From Cristatella mucedo (Eukaryota; Bryozoa; Phylactolaemata; Cristatellidae), in contig WPIO01000001.1 in NCBI GenBank assembly GCA_009760855.2, positions 9,349,001 to 9,413,000 of the forward strand: 64,000 bases of DNA, in the 5' to 3' direction. How positions within the stretch are numbered: position 1 is the stretch's first letter; each line of letters begins with the position of its first letter. The notes below the pieces were generated by a model. The model saw nothing but the letters and a program-made list of their open reading frames with translations. It was not told the origin of the DNA and ran no database searches. Of this stretch, positions 1 to 10,605 are shown one piece after another. The position numbers were made by a program, and so were the translations under genes.

Positions 1-130
1 TGTGTCATCATATAGCGATTAGGCCCAGACACTGCCTAGGCTCAACAAAGGTCGCTCTCAGACAAACCAATGCCAAAGGCAGGTTTTAATTTGCATGGGC
101 TACTGTTTGGTTAACAAGTGACGATACAAC

Positions 131-245
131 CAAACCCATGATCCTTTATTGCCACTGCAAGTAATGGTGATAGCTGTACAGGCTCTTCTGTTGCTACACA
201 AAAGAGGCTATTAAATCAGCTAGTATTTTTTTTCTTTTCATACAA
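131..245 (+). repeat. SINE-B 3' part
   Basis: This is the 3' half of a tRNA-derived SINE family that recurs in the window (better copies at 9094-9262 and 38575-38740). Shared blocks are the start 'gatcctttattg', the middle 'ggtgatagctgtacaggctc' and the end 'aaatcagctagta' followed by a T-run. The tRNA-like head is not recognisable here. It encodes no protein. Confidence 0.6.
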
Positions 246-2000
246 GGAGCAGGGGACAAGGCAGGCTCGGATGAGTTTGGCAGCATGCATAACAGTCGAA
301 GACTCAACAACACAGGCTACTTTCATGCTACTATAAGTATTGGTCAACTTCTGCCCTTTATAGCAGTCCAGCAGCCGACGGATGCATAGCAGGACAAAAA
401 CCGAGCAGGTTCACTAAAGCAAAAAATGGCTGGCCAATAGCACTAGTTCAAGAATGCCCACAGTTCAAGAGTAGCTGTAATAATAGCAGCTGGCCAGGCA
501 GGAGAAAGTGGCAGATGGCAATCATGAGTGCCTATTGTGCTCGGCCTAATGAGTCTGCAAATTTTGCTCACCATAGTACCTACTTAACCGAAGTATTGAC
601 ACCGATGTCTAGTCGCAGACTGGTTGCTACTGCCAACACGATTAGATTAATGTGCAATGTTCATCCAATTAAAAAAGCTCCACTTGCATATGCAGCTGCA
701 TAACTATACGCCAGCTGTCATTAGGTAAGACACGATGTTACTTGCTTCTGACACCATCAAGGGTTTTGCAATACAAGCACTAGTTGACAGTAACCGAACT
801 AGTGGCACATATGTATCAAACAGCTGGGCATCTGCATCAAAGTAGAAGCTACCGTTATTCGTAACCAGAACAAATACAAGATAAGATAGCCCTGTCAGGC
901 TCAAAGTGCCTCACAGGGCTGGCAGAACGACTTTCTCTCTGCACCGAATTTGACACCAGCTAAAGAAAAACACGTCAGCCCGACGGTTCGATGCAGGACT
1001 GTGATGCCGATTGGTTTTTAGAGCCACCACCTACACAGGTCGTGAGCATTTTGGTGAAAGCTGTCCAAAATGATGGAATATGAAAGCGGGCATCTGCCAA
1101 AAGATAATTTCTCCTGTATCGTGCCCAGATCTTAGCTCAGCAATCGCATTAGCAGCAATTGTGATGGTGGTAGCAGCAGTAGCAGCAGATGCATTGCGCT
1201 CAGCCACTTTAGACACCGAGTGCTGCTACTACTTCACTTGTGCAAGGGTGGTCGGCATGAGCCAAGCTCATCCACAGCTACAATTCCAACACAAAGAAAC
1301 GTACAAGTCAGAAAGCAGAACTTGCCATTCAGTAGGTTAACCAGCACGGATGCACATATATACGCGCACGAAAAAACAAACATACAGACATATGACATAG
1401 ACCACTTTTTGGGTCTCAGCAGCACTTGGGGGGCTGGTGAAAAACCCTCTCAAATGCCAAGCAATCATAGTTGTCCCATTATGTTTCCATCGCATGCAGC
1501 AAGGTGCCACATTTCGTAATCCTCCAGGTTCACCCAGCAGACAAGTGCATCTTGCAGTCAAAATAGGTGAGACTTTCAGTAACCAAACAATCGACGAGGA
1601 AGGCAGCTGGGCCAGACATAGACGAAGCTTTAGATAGGGCTATTTTTGGCCACTTGCCTGCTTAAACAAACCGTGTGGGCATGTCCTCGGAGCCTCACAT
1701 CCCAATATCTAGCCACATATACCCGGACAAGCTTGCACACGGCTCTCTGTCAGCTAAACCAACGGCTGACTTATTAGTAATGCACGCTGCTGAGATAGAG
1801 TGGATTGCCAGGATTTGTACTAAAGCTCGGATGTGGGGAAATGCTAGCGCTCACGAACAGTAAGAGGTGCATGAATGCCTTGGACATGCACGAATGGGAA
1901 TGGACACTGAGAAGTGCCGAAAACCGGGAGAGGCTTAAATTGCAGCTGCCAGTGAAGAGTATGGGTGGATTTGGAAGAGCCCGAGGCTGTAAAAGTTAAG
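246..2000. other. Unrecognised non-coding stretch
   Basis: No gene or known repeat is recognised. All frames are broken into short pieces with no family signature. The only structure seen is a perfect 8-bp inverted repeat, AGCCCTGT/ACAGGGCT, at 888-920. Confidence 0.5.
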
Positions 2001-2004
2001 GTCG

Positions 2005-2150
2005 GCAGATTCAGCGGCTTCATTTATATAACGGCAGAGATGCATTTGTAGCAATCAGCCTACTTTCAGCAAGGAGTACATGATTGCCTGCTACTGAACT
2101 CGAACCCACGACCAGGCAGCAGCAGCATGGGTCTAAGAGCAAGCCAGATT
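2005..2150 (-). repeat. SINE-B copy, degenerate
   Basis: On the minus strand this keeps the tRNA-like box B region ('gggttcgagttcagta') and the SINE-B body with the ending 'atataaatgaagccgctgaatc'. It matches the copies at 12102-12440 and 20115-20280. It is old and has many substitutions. Confidence 0.5.
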
Positions 2151-2264
2151 CGGCCTGTTACTCCTCAGTTGCTGCTTCACCGCGATGCTGCTTCGAAAAT
2201 CGATGCCGGTAACCCCTCAAACCCACCGCCCATTCGCCGACAGACGCCTGAAGAAAGTGCCCAG

Positions 2265-2291
2265 CTCTCTCTCTCTCTCTCTCTCTCTTTC

Positions 2292-2333
<42 letters not shown>
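2265..2333. repeat. (CT)n microsatellite
   Basis: About 69 bp of CT dinucleotides with two small interruptions (TTTC and TCCT). The Ser-Leu or Arg-Glu frames through it are artefacts of the repeat. Confidence 0.95.
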
Positions 2334-2689
2334 GGCAGTGGCTCGCCTCAGACAATTCCTCACAGCCACGAGGCGCTCTAGATAGCCACAACTCTGTCGC
2401 CAGGGACTGGCAACGCGCTAGATAACCCCGGATACGGCAGACAGACAAGCCAGAAAATAGCTACAGGATTTTCGCTCGCCCCCACAAGAATGCAGCAGCT
2501 CGGCGAACTTCGAGCGAATAGCAGAGGGGTGGGGCTCGCAGGATTCGCAGACCAGAAGTAACATCGAATGGCGACTGAAGACAATTAAAGGGCTCGGCCG
2601 GGCAGGGGTCTTTAGGGAGCCGATGAAACAACCGGCTGGGCCACACGAGGCCTAATGGAGCTAGCTACTGCGGCTGCAGCTCAACAATG

Positions 2690-4250
2690 CAGAAAACAAA
2701 TATTATGAGTGCCGGCAAGCTTTTTGTACCGGCCGCCTGCGGCTGCTGCTGTCGCAAACGGTGCTGGTAGCACTGGAGTTAGGGGCTGCAGGTTTGTCGT
2801 CCAGTGCTGGCCTGCCGTCGAACTGGACTGCCTCTTCCGGCGGGTTAGCGTTAAAGGGCGCCGCGAAAAATCGCTGCAAATTCGACTCCCTGCCGTTGAC
2901 GCCAGTCGCTCGGGTCGACTGGACGCCACTGCGAAGCCTGCTCGCTCCACCCGGCCCAGCCCGCCAGCGGCAGAGCTGGCTACTACCCCTCTTCGCCGGC
3001 GCTCTCTGCAGCAGCTGACATCGGCAGCTGTTGGCGTCGTCTTACGTGGAGGCGCCTAAGCGGTCCGACTTTCCGGCGGTCGACGGCGACTGGACGCCCG
3101 ACAGCTTCAAAAGCCAGGCGGAGCGAGCGGCCGAGTCGTCGTCCGCGTTAATTAGGCGGGATAGCAACGAAAGGCTACTCCCAGGATTTCGAGGTCCTCC
3201 CTGCACGCCGGCGATTTGCGACGCGCGCGTGCGCCAACGCGACACGTGTACCGCATTAGGTGGCCTACACTCGAGCACGCGAAGCCGCTCGCGCCGCCGG
3301 CGACTTTTCAATACGCCGCGAGATGACCACATTGGGCGGCGGCGCTCTGCAGGCGCGCCGCCGCTGTCGCTCGGCGAAACTTGCGCAGACGACTCGGACG
3401 TCGGCGGCGCATGCCACATTTGAATATCGCGTACCAACCAGCCCACCCACGCAAAAACGCGCGGGCTAATTAGCTAGTTGGTCTAATTAGCTAGCCGGTT
3501 GAGCTGGAAATCGGCTGCGCGGAACGCGGGGCGCGGTTTATGCCGAGACGACTTGAGCGCCGCAAGGTGGCCGGAATCGCCGCGCGACCGACGCCGAGTG
3601 CCGCGCGGCAGCGGCGGCGGCGGCGCCGCACGGCAAAGCCACGACCCTTTGCGAGAATCAGAGAGCCAGCGCGAGTGGCAGGCGCGGCAGAACCGCCGGA
3701 CGGTCGGACCGATACGTACCGATCGACAGCACCGATCGTGCACCTCAAACCGGTCCACCGCTGGCTGAGCGCCGCATGCTTTCCTCGCGCACAGCTCCGA
3801 CGACGACGAAGACGGCACAGGCAAAGAGAGGCGGCGGCGGCGAAAGGCCAGGCGCGCACAACGAATGCAGCACCGCAAGGTAAGGCGTAGTCCGAGCGGC
3901 CGCCGAGCGACCGCACGTGACTGAGCCAGCCAGTCGGTTGCCAGGTCCGGCGGCGCCAACTTCCGTCCGCCCGCCCGCCCTCGACTTTTGAATGGCGGAG
4001 GTCCGACGGAGGGTGTCACCACTCGCGCCACGCCCCCGTGGCGGGAGATTTGCGGCGCTGCGTTTCGCCCGCGCTGGTAGCTCAACGGGCTCCTGTGACG
4101 GGCTCCTGTGACGCGAGCAGCGACAATGGTACCCATTCGTCGAGCTTTTGTTGACCTTACCCAACGAACGCCACGCCCGAACGGCAAGACAAGATAAACT
4201 GTCGCTCGGGTGGGTTATTGCCGTGCTGGTTCGGCCCGGTGGTTGACCGC
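2690..4250. promoter_or_regulatory. CpG-rich block, possible CpG island
   Basis: This stretch is strikingly rich in G, C and CpG dinucleotides compared with the AT-rich DNA on both sides. Long open frames occur on both strands at once, as expected when stop codons are rare. Their products are Arg/Ala/Ser/Pro-rich with no recognisable domain. A CpG island at a promoter or unseen first exon is possible; a local composition shift is the alternative. Confidence 0.4.
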
Positions 4251-4257
4251 CCATAGA

Positions 4258-4300
4258 GATTCACTTCTCCTTGGGCGCTATACGAATGAATTACGCGGTT
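4258..4300 (+). repeat. SINE-A / LINE-1 tail fragment
   Basis: 'ctccttgggcgctatacgaatgaatta' resembles the last part of the shared SINE-A/LINE-1 tail (the downstream arm of the hairpin plus 'gcgctatacaaatgaatta'). No upstream part is recognisable. Confidence 0.5.
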
Positions 4301-4370
4301 GTTATAGCATTCACCCTCATAGAAGCGATGAGACTAGCAGAAAAAACGCGAGGCATGAGAAATATCAACA

Positions 4371-5495
4371 TTAACAATACAAAAAATAGTACAGCGTCCT
4401 AAGAGAACTAAATATCTGTCTGGACACTTTAAATAATACGGAAACTAAACATCCAAATTGATTAGTGATAAAATGTCAAGTGTCGACGTGCATAGGCTCA
4501 TAAAGGACAAATCGCGCCCAAGAAGAAAATTTTATGCGGACTGGGTGATATGTGGCTTCTTTTTTAATATTTTCAAGTCAGAGAGTGTCGCGATGTCAGT
4601 CGGTGGTGCGCTGCAAGCTTTGAGATCGTAGTAGCCGGCGGCATGGTCTCCAAAGGATTAGTGGTTTGCTGGGGCACAGCTAAACTCGTGGGGTTCGAGA
4701 AGTGGACGGTCTAATGGGAAGCCTTATTAGGAAGTAATCTGTAAAGGTAAGTTGTAGTAAGAGAATGGAGGAGCCTAAAAGTGAGTGCTTTGGGACCTAG
4801 AATTAAAAATGCTGCTTGATGAGAAGCCCGTGCAGGTCGAGGAGGAGTAATTGATGTGATTTGGTGGTTGAGACTTTCACCACATGAAAGCCAAGCTGGC
4901 AAGCTTTGCACCGAGCAGAAAGCGCCTTATTGCACAGGCGGGATTACCTGAAACTAGAGAGTTACAGAAGTCTGCATGGGATGTCACAAATGCTTGGACC
5001 GCCTTGCACCCCTGGATCTTAGGTCAGAGGCAAGGTGCTCACTCTTCATGACCCAGGTTGTGGATGCGAGTATGGGTAGCAGTGGGCGATCTTTCATTGT
5101 CAATAGCAATCGGCGGTGATAGCCGTGCAGGCTCTTAAGCTGTTATATAAATGAGGTTGTCGAATCAGATAACCTTTAACTTGCCATCACTCTCTATGCA
5201 GGCTCAAAATTTTGCCATGTTAAATTGCTGAAAGTGTGGGCAGGCTTGACGGTTGTGCTGATGTGGTTGTCTTGTGTAAGGTGACTCTAGAAAAGGACTC
5301 AGATTTCGTGCACTTACTACAGGAGAAATGCGGGTAAAGTCGATTTTGAAGGCTGCTTTTTCCAATTTCCGAGTGACACTAGCTTACCCCATAATTAAGA
5401 AGTTGGTTTTAACGGCCATAAATTTGAGAAAGTTTGCTTCCGTCTTAGTAGGAATGTAAGCATTACATGAAGCAAGGGAGTTGAGACCATGATCC
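4371..5495 (-). mobile_element. LINE-1 relic, 3' half, interrupted by SINE-B
   Basis: This is a decayed CR1/L2-like non-LTR retrotransposon on the minus strand. Its 3' tail is near 4380-4440 ('cagcgtcctaagagaac' on the plus strand). Nucleotide matches to the better copy at 36899-38215 run through the C-terminal region and on to the segment coding for the residues after the catalytic site (near 5340-5490). A SINE-B lies inside it at 5009-5205. All frames are broken, so it cannot make enzyme. Confidence 0.75.
5009..5205 (+). repeat. SINE-B inserted in LINE-1
   Basis: Contains the SINE-B body 'gggcgatctttcattg...ggtgatagccgtgcaggctc' and a degenerate 'gaatcaga' end. LINE-1 sequence stops near 5008 and resumes near 5206, so the SINE arrived after the LINE. 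A short 'tgca' occurs at both edges, too short to call a duplication. Confidence 0.55.
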
Positions 5496-5499
5496 TCAC

Positions 5500-5880
5500 T
5501 ATGGCGGAGCCCTAGGCATATTTTTCACCACTTAAAAGCCTCGGTCTTTCTTCCGCCTTCCGGCTATGATAGCTCGCTATTCGCAAGTACTCCCGCTTGA
5601 GCAATACAAATCTTACTGCTTGGTTTGAAGCTATCCAGCTTGGCTTGTATGTGGTGAATGTCTTAAGCTGCCAAATCAAAATACTTCTCATTGACCTGAA
5701 ATGGTTTTCCATTCGGCAGCGTATCGACTTCCACGTTCTGTCCCTCACTTTCCGGTCCATTCATTCTGTACTCAAGCTTACCCCTCTGAAGTACTCCAAA
5801 TCTATTACTAATTGTGCTTCTGACCTTTTAAATAGCAAACTTACTACTGTCACATAATTGGCAACTAGGCTTGTCTGGCT
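5500..5880 (+). mobile_element. LINE-1 C-terminal fragment
   Basis: Plus-strand translation includes LLIDLKWFSIRQRIDFHVLS. It aligns with LLADLHWLPVKQRIDFKVLS in the C-terminal part of LINE-1 (37139-38140). The fragment has no tail and no intact frame. Confidence 0.75.
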
Positions 5881-5889
5881 GTGAACTTC

Positions 5890-6310
5890 GCAACTGATAA
5901 ATTAGACAACCTCTCCTACTTTCACTGGTTCTCCACCAAGGAGTGCATCGACTTCAAGATCGATTTCTACACTTTTAAATCCCTGTATTCACTTCCTCCG
6001 ATTTACCTATCGGAAATACTTCCCAATACAGAAAAACTTTCTAATCAGACTTCTCATGTACATATTTCTAACCACTCCTCCGACTAAAATCGCTTAGCCG
6101 TGCCTCTGTCTAACCAACTTCAAATCTATCCTTCAGTTTGTATGCTCCCAAAGCGTGAAACTCATTCCCGACTGAGGTCACAATATCAGGCGACTCGACG
6201 AAATGTATAACGAAACTGAAAGCCCACCTATTCCTCAACAGTTTTTGCTCCGCCCACGTGAGTTTTTTCTTTGTGTACTTATGCGTACTGAAATGTGCAT
6301 GCTATCATAA
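5890..6310 (+). mobile_element. LINE-1 C-terminal fragment plus 3' UTR
   Basis: A second plus-strand copy of the same region follows directly (FHWFSTKECIDFKIDFYTF..., PPIYLSEILPNTEK). It continues through the 'PKAWNS'-equivalent region into LINE-1 3' UTR sequence ('acttatgcgtactgaaatg'). Two overlapping pieces of the same LINE segment in a row imply two separate insertions or a local duplication. Confidence 0.7.
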
Positions 6311-7242
6311 ACCAATTGCAAACCAATTGCCTCATTTCCGAAATTTTTAAAATACCCAGAAAGACAATTACTTCCCGTACGGTGCTGCATAAAGGTTTTT
6401 TATTATCATCACAAGAGATGGTATCTGCCTCTTTTGTTAACGCCGTCGAAAAAGGCTCCTTCCGGTGGCGCTCTTCTCCGAATTTCTCAAAATGTCACAA
6501 AAAATTTTTTTGAAGGACTCAAAGCTCCATCTTCTCAACGCTTCCTCACGGCGCAGAATCGGAGTCTGCTTGCTTCTAGAAAAGACCAGCCTCTCTTTTC
6601 AATAGAATCTCAAGCATTTTCACAGAGGAAAGGCAAACGAGGCTCGTCAGCGGCCGCGAACTATGACGCAAGCATTTCTTATCCCTCTTCGAGGATGCAG
6701 CCAGACCTAGATGGACTCTAAAAAAAAAGCTATTGCGTATGGTGTTCCTTCGGAGCTCTAGCTCCAGGTCGGTCTGTTCAGAGATGGAAAATACGTTTTC
6801 TAGTCACCCGCGGTTAAACAGGCCCATATAGTGGGGGGGGAGGGAGCTGACGGCTCTCCAAATCAGGGTACGACTGATTTCCTTTTTTCGGCTCAACGGA
6901 AAAGGTTTTGGAACAGAGCCGAAGATTTTTCACAAATTCTTAAGATTCAGACTAACAGCTTTCGCGAACAGTTAAAATAACAGTAAGAGTAAAAAGTAAA
7001 ACTTTCGCAGAGGGATAACGAGCTTTTTCGAGCCGAGCAGAACTCAAAAAAAGTCGTCGACAATGCTTAGTAGCCCTCAATATCGACGTCTAGCAACCAG
7101 CCGGCTTAGCGATCGAAATCTTGGCTGCGCCCTTGGTGGCTTCCCGGTGAATACAGCTAAGCTAAGCACGGATGTGCAGCGGTTGAATCAATCTTCGCGG
7201 TGGGTTTCCTTTATATATAGACAGGCAGCGTTTGCAGAAGTA
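6311..7242. other. Unrecognised stretch
   Basis: No gene or repeat is recognised. It includes a run of nine or more Gs near 6832-6840. The short frames have no family signature. Confidence 0.5.
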
Positions 7243-7385
7243 AATATAATTCATTTGTATAGCGCCTTAAGAGAACTTAATCGCTACTCAAGCGCTTCAC
7301 ATACGCCAGGGAACTCAAGCCCACGACCTCTGCCAGACATTGGTCGGGACGAGCACCTTAACCACCGGATCAAACCAGCCCGGTC
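7243..7385 (-). repeat. SINE-A copy
   Basis: A near full-length tRNA-derived SINE on the minus strand. It has box A-like 'ggtttgatccggtggttaag', a box B-like stretch near 'gggcttgagttccctgg', and the shared tail whose plus-strand form is 'tagcgccttaagagaactt'. It encodes no protein and depends on LINE enzymes to move. Confidence 0.75.
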
Positions 7386-8214
7386 AAGTTCTTAGACGCT
7401 ATCATTGGATGGGCTCTGGAATATTGGCTACTACGCCAGGCAAAAACTCTGGGACACTTGATACAGCGATCCGCGGTGAGTATTACCGTTACCAAATGGT
7501 TGAGAAACAAATCCAGACAGATTTCAAGCTCCAAGTATTTGAGCACTTTTGATTGCATTACATGCTTCTTGCAAGTGGCTGTACACAAGGACAGCAGCCC
7601 TTTCCCTAACGTAACAATGTCATTTGATAGCAATCGATACTCGGACATGCAGCTTGGTATTTCGTCAGATCCAGAGTTTTCCCATAAACTCTTAACCGCT
7701 CACTAGCCATCGTCTCTTTTGTTTAGCTGTTTATTGTTTATTGTTTTATTGCCTTGCCATGACTGTATGGGCCGATGGCGTTTATGGCTTTTGGTTTATG
7801 GGCCATGTCGGTTTATTGGGAGATGGTTTTACGAACGTGAGTCACTGCCTGGAGAGGAGCAGGCAGTGGGAAGCAGGACGGAGGGGGAGAGCGGCTGCTG
7901 TGCGGTGTAACGCTGCAAGCGTTGACGGAATACGTGTTGAAGCCCCCTCCTCCTTGGTGTCTGCCTTTCGTCGTTTGTGTACCAGAGCGTACGTGGTGTC
8001 GGAGCGTCAGCTTACATTAGCCGAAGCGTCAGCTTACATTAGCCGTATACTTTTGACATTTTGATAGACGGGCCTGCGATCGGCGAACACGATTCCCGTC
8101 TGAATAGGATACGGGCGAGATATGAACAGATCAACCTGGGCTCTGATGCAGAAAAGCGCCGGTTCAGACAAAGTTGACATTTCCACACCTATGTAGGCCA
8201 CGCGGTAGCAGGGT
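7386..8214. other. Unrecognised stretch with a 22-bp tandem duplication
   Basis: No gene is recognised. At 8003-8046 a 22-bp unit containing 'gcgtcagcttacattagccg' occurs twice in tandem with one or two differences. Confidence 0.55.
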
Positions 8215-8350
8215 TGGTCCAGCGGTAAAAGTGCTAGCCCCCCCGGCCAAGGTCTGCCCGAGGTCATGGGCTCGAGCCCCGTGACATATGTGAAGCACCT
8301 GGATAAAGATTAAGTTCTCGTGTGGCGCTATACAAATGAATTATGTTTAT
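8215..8350 (+). repeat. SINE-A copy
   Basis: Box A-like 'ggtccagcggtaaaagtgct' is followed by box B-like 'atgggctcgagccccgtg', then 'gtgaagcacctggataaag' and the tail 'attaagttctcgtgtggcgc'. The order is the same as in the other SINE-A copies. Confidence 0.75.
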
Positions 8351-9093
8351 TTAATTTTATTGGCCGAAGGGATCGGGCCTAGCTTTTAAAGGCGTTCAAG
8401 CCCCTCCCCCTCTTTTACGAAAGCACCATCCTTAGCTCCACCTCGGAAATCATTGTAAATCATTTGTAAGACGAGACTAGAAAAGCTACAAGCGTGGTGT
8501 GCATTTTGTGTGCACGTTCAATGTAGTGTCATTTTGCAGAGGGAGCTGTACATTTTTTGCAGAGATGATCATATTTGTAGAGTCGATTAAAGAGGTAATT
8601 CTGTGAGTAGTTCTCAAGGGGCTTTCGGAGCTGGGACCTACATTGCTCAGCTGTAGGCTCTTAAATAAGGGTACTCACTTTTTTTAGATTGCAAGAAGAG
8701 GCTTCTGAGGGCACGCTTTTAGCACAGCGCTTTCGTCTTTCCTAGAAGTTCTAAGAGTTAAACTAGCAGATATGGTGGTTGGGTAAAAAACAAATACTAC
8801 CTACATATCAAGTTTAAGAGAGGCTAAAGAGCCTTTCCTGCCAATTTTGAGGTTATCTCATGACCTGTTCTCACGCCCTTGGGGTTGCTGATCAGGCTGA
8901 GGATAATCGCCAAGAGAGAAAGAGGGATCGATTTTTCCTGGTGTCCTGTAAGCATCAAAACTCAAGAAAAAATTGTTAGGGGCAGGGAGAAGTCAAAGGA
9001 AACTAGTAAAATTCCCGATGAGGGGGCGATTGACCTAGAGTCACTACGGATCGTCATTTCGGAAAGTTTACTTATTTCGGGATACTTTTGCTT
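8351..9093. other. Unrecognised stretch
   Basis: AT-leaning DNA with only short frames. No gene, repeat or RNA is recognised. Confidence 0.5.
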
Positions 9094-9262
9094 TATACTA
9101 GCTGATTCAACTCTCTTTTGTATGCTGACAGAAGAACCTTTACGGCTGTCACCAACGCTGCAGCGGCATTAAAGGATCGCCCACCGCAGGATTCGAACTC
9201 ACTACCTTGGGACCGAGGTAGTGAAAAGCATCCACCTTATCTAGTGTGCCATCACGGCTCAC
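9094..9262 (-). repeat. SINE-B copy with tRNA-like head
   Basis: The best SINE-B head in the window. On the minus strand box A is 'tggcacactagataaggtgg' and box B is 'gagttcgaatcctgcggtgg', spaced as in a tRNA gene. The SINE-B body and the end 'gaatcagctagta' follow. It could be mistaken for a tRNA gene, but the same head and body recur at 38575. Confidence 0.7.
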
Positions 9263-9299
9263 CCCGTATTGAGTGACAACATCTCCCATGCTCATCCGG

Positions 9300-9530
9300 A
9301 AAGACTTATCTAGGAAAATAGGCAAGATAGGAAGGCTAGTGAGAGAATTGAATGGACCTACAAGTTAGCGACAGAACCTTAAATTCGATGCACAGCTTGA
9401 TAGCTGAAAGTAGGCAGGCTTGACTGCAGAGCTGATGTGGTCGTCTAGTGAAGGGCGATTTGGAACAGGAGATATTGAGTGCATGCAGACGTTGCAAGAG
9501 ATATACTGGCCGAGTTCATTTTGGGGTAGA
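9300..9530 (-). mobile_element. LINE-1 fragment
   Basis: Short decayed minus-strand piece. Diagnostic plus-strand text is 'gctgaaagtaggcaggcttg' and 'gagctgatgtggtcgtctag', which match the region after the catalytic site in 36899-38215 and 10606-11735. Confidence 0.6.
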
Positions 9531-9539
9531 CATTTGATT

Positions 9540-9835
9540 TCCGAGTAGCCGTGGGTTTGCTCATAGCTCGAATCGACGTCGATCCGTCTGTGTGGCCGTT
9601 TCTCGCGAACACTAAATCGAAATCCATGGGTCAGAGGACCTTCAGTTTATTGGCGCCGAAAATCTGGAACTCGGGTTTCGGCTTCTGTCACCACTTTCAG
9701 TGACTTGTATCGTTCAAGTCTCGGTTGTAGTCGCACGATTATTCGCTTAGCTTTTCCTCGCTGCGCCTCAGTGAAACTTGCTCATGTTTTAATGCCTCCG
9801 GCTTTTCGCGCTGCGCATGACTCGGCGAATGTTTC
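9540..9835 (+). mobile_element. LINE C-terminal fragment, other orientation
   Basis: Plus-strand frames read SEDLQFIGAENLELG and, shifted, RTFSLLAPKIWNS. The second matches the 'DRAFS.APK.WNSLP' signature near the C-terminus of CR1/L2-like LINEs. It is followed by a Phe-Lys-Ser-Arg-Leu stretch, as in that family. Frames are broken. Confidence 0.55.
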
Positions 9836-9939
9836 TAACCAGGGTTGCTATTAACTAGTTGCACCGAATATCCGCGCGTGTGCTTTTACACATTCGTCTG
9901 AGCACGAACCCGTTTGTGCCACTAACATATGGGTATTGA

Positions 9940-10605
9940 TAATAATAATAGAAATAATAATACATTTGATGTAATACCATCAGAGAACTCAATCTCTTTC
10001 TAGGCACTTTACATTTGCTGCAAAGGAAGCACGATAGAAGGATTAGTGGTAGCATGCTCAATAAACAACAGGAATAACATGGTTAGTGACGACATGCACT
10101 AGGTCAGCATGCAAGTACGGTTAGTGGCAGCATGCACAGTGTCATAATAATAATAATAATTCATTTATATAGCGCCCTAAGAGAACTTAATCTCTATTCA
10201 GGCGCTTCACATATGCCCCGGGGCTCGAGCCCACGACCTCAGTCAGACCTTAGTCGGGGCGAGCACCTTAACCACTAGACCAAACCAGCCCGGCTGTCAG
10301 CACGCAAAAGCACATAAAAAACGAATCGCAGGGACCCACTGAATGCTGCGATAAATAGATGCATTTTTAGTTTCTTTTTAAATGTGGTCAAGCCAGGAGA
10401 TGGGACGCAAGTCGAGAGTGACTTCCAGGCTTTGGGAGCATAAAAACTAAAGGCGCGGTCTCCAAAGAATTTTAAGTATGTATGAGGTATAGGTAAACAG
10501 ATTGCGAAGAGCGTGTGGCACGATGCTTGGCCTGATGGAGCTGTAGATCTGATAGGTAGGCTGGAGCCAAAGAATGAAGGAACCTGAAAGTGAGTGAGAA
10601 AACCT
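9940..10605 (-). mobile_element. LINE-1 3' end, split by SINE-A
   Basis: Minus-strand 3' fragment made of 9940-10139 (tail and 3' UTR) and 10300-10605 (C-terminal coding end, with PHTYLKFFGDRAFSFYAPKAW). The SINE-A at 10145-10294 lies in its 3' UTR. Its truncated 5' end sits against the AT-rich tail of the next LINE, so it may have inserted into that tail. Confidence 0.8.
10145..10294 (-). repeat. SINE-A in LINE 3' UTR, 5-bp TSD
   Basis: A 150-bp SINE-A flanked by 'tgtca' at 10140-10144 and 10295-10299, read as a target-site duplication. On the minus strand the order is box A 'tggtctagtggttaaggtgc', box B 'gggctcgagccccgggg', the hairpin tail with AGAGATTAAGTTCTCT, then an ATT repeat. It is the clearest intact SINE-A here. 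Confidence 0.85.

Noticed and set aside
3483-4187. 234-codon minus-strand open frame in a CpG-rich block
   Set aside because: Long frames occur on both strands here because stops are rare in GC-rich DNA. The product is Arg/Ser/Ala-rich with no domain.
9170-9262. tRNA gene on the minus strand
   Set aside because: Box A and box B are present, but the same head is joined to the same SINE body at 38575. It is a SINE head.
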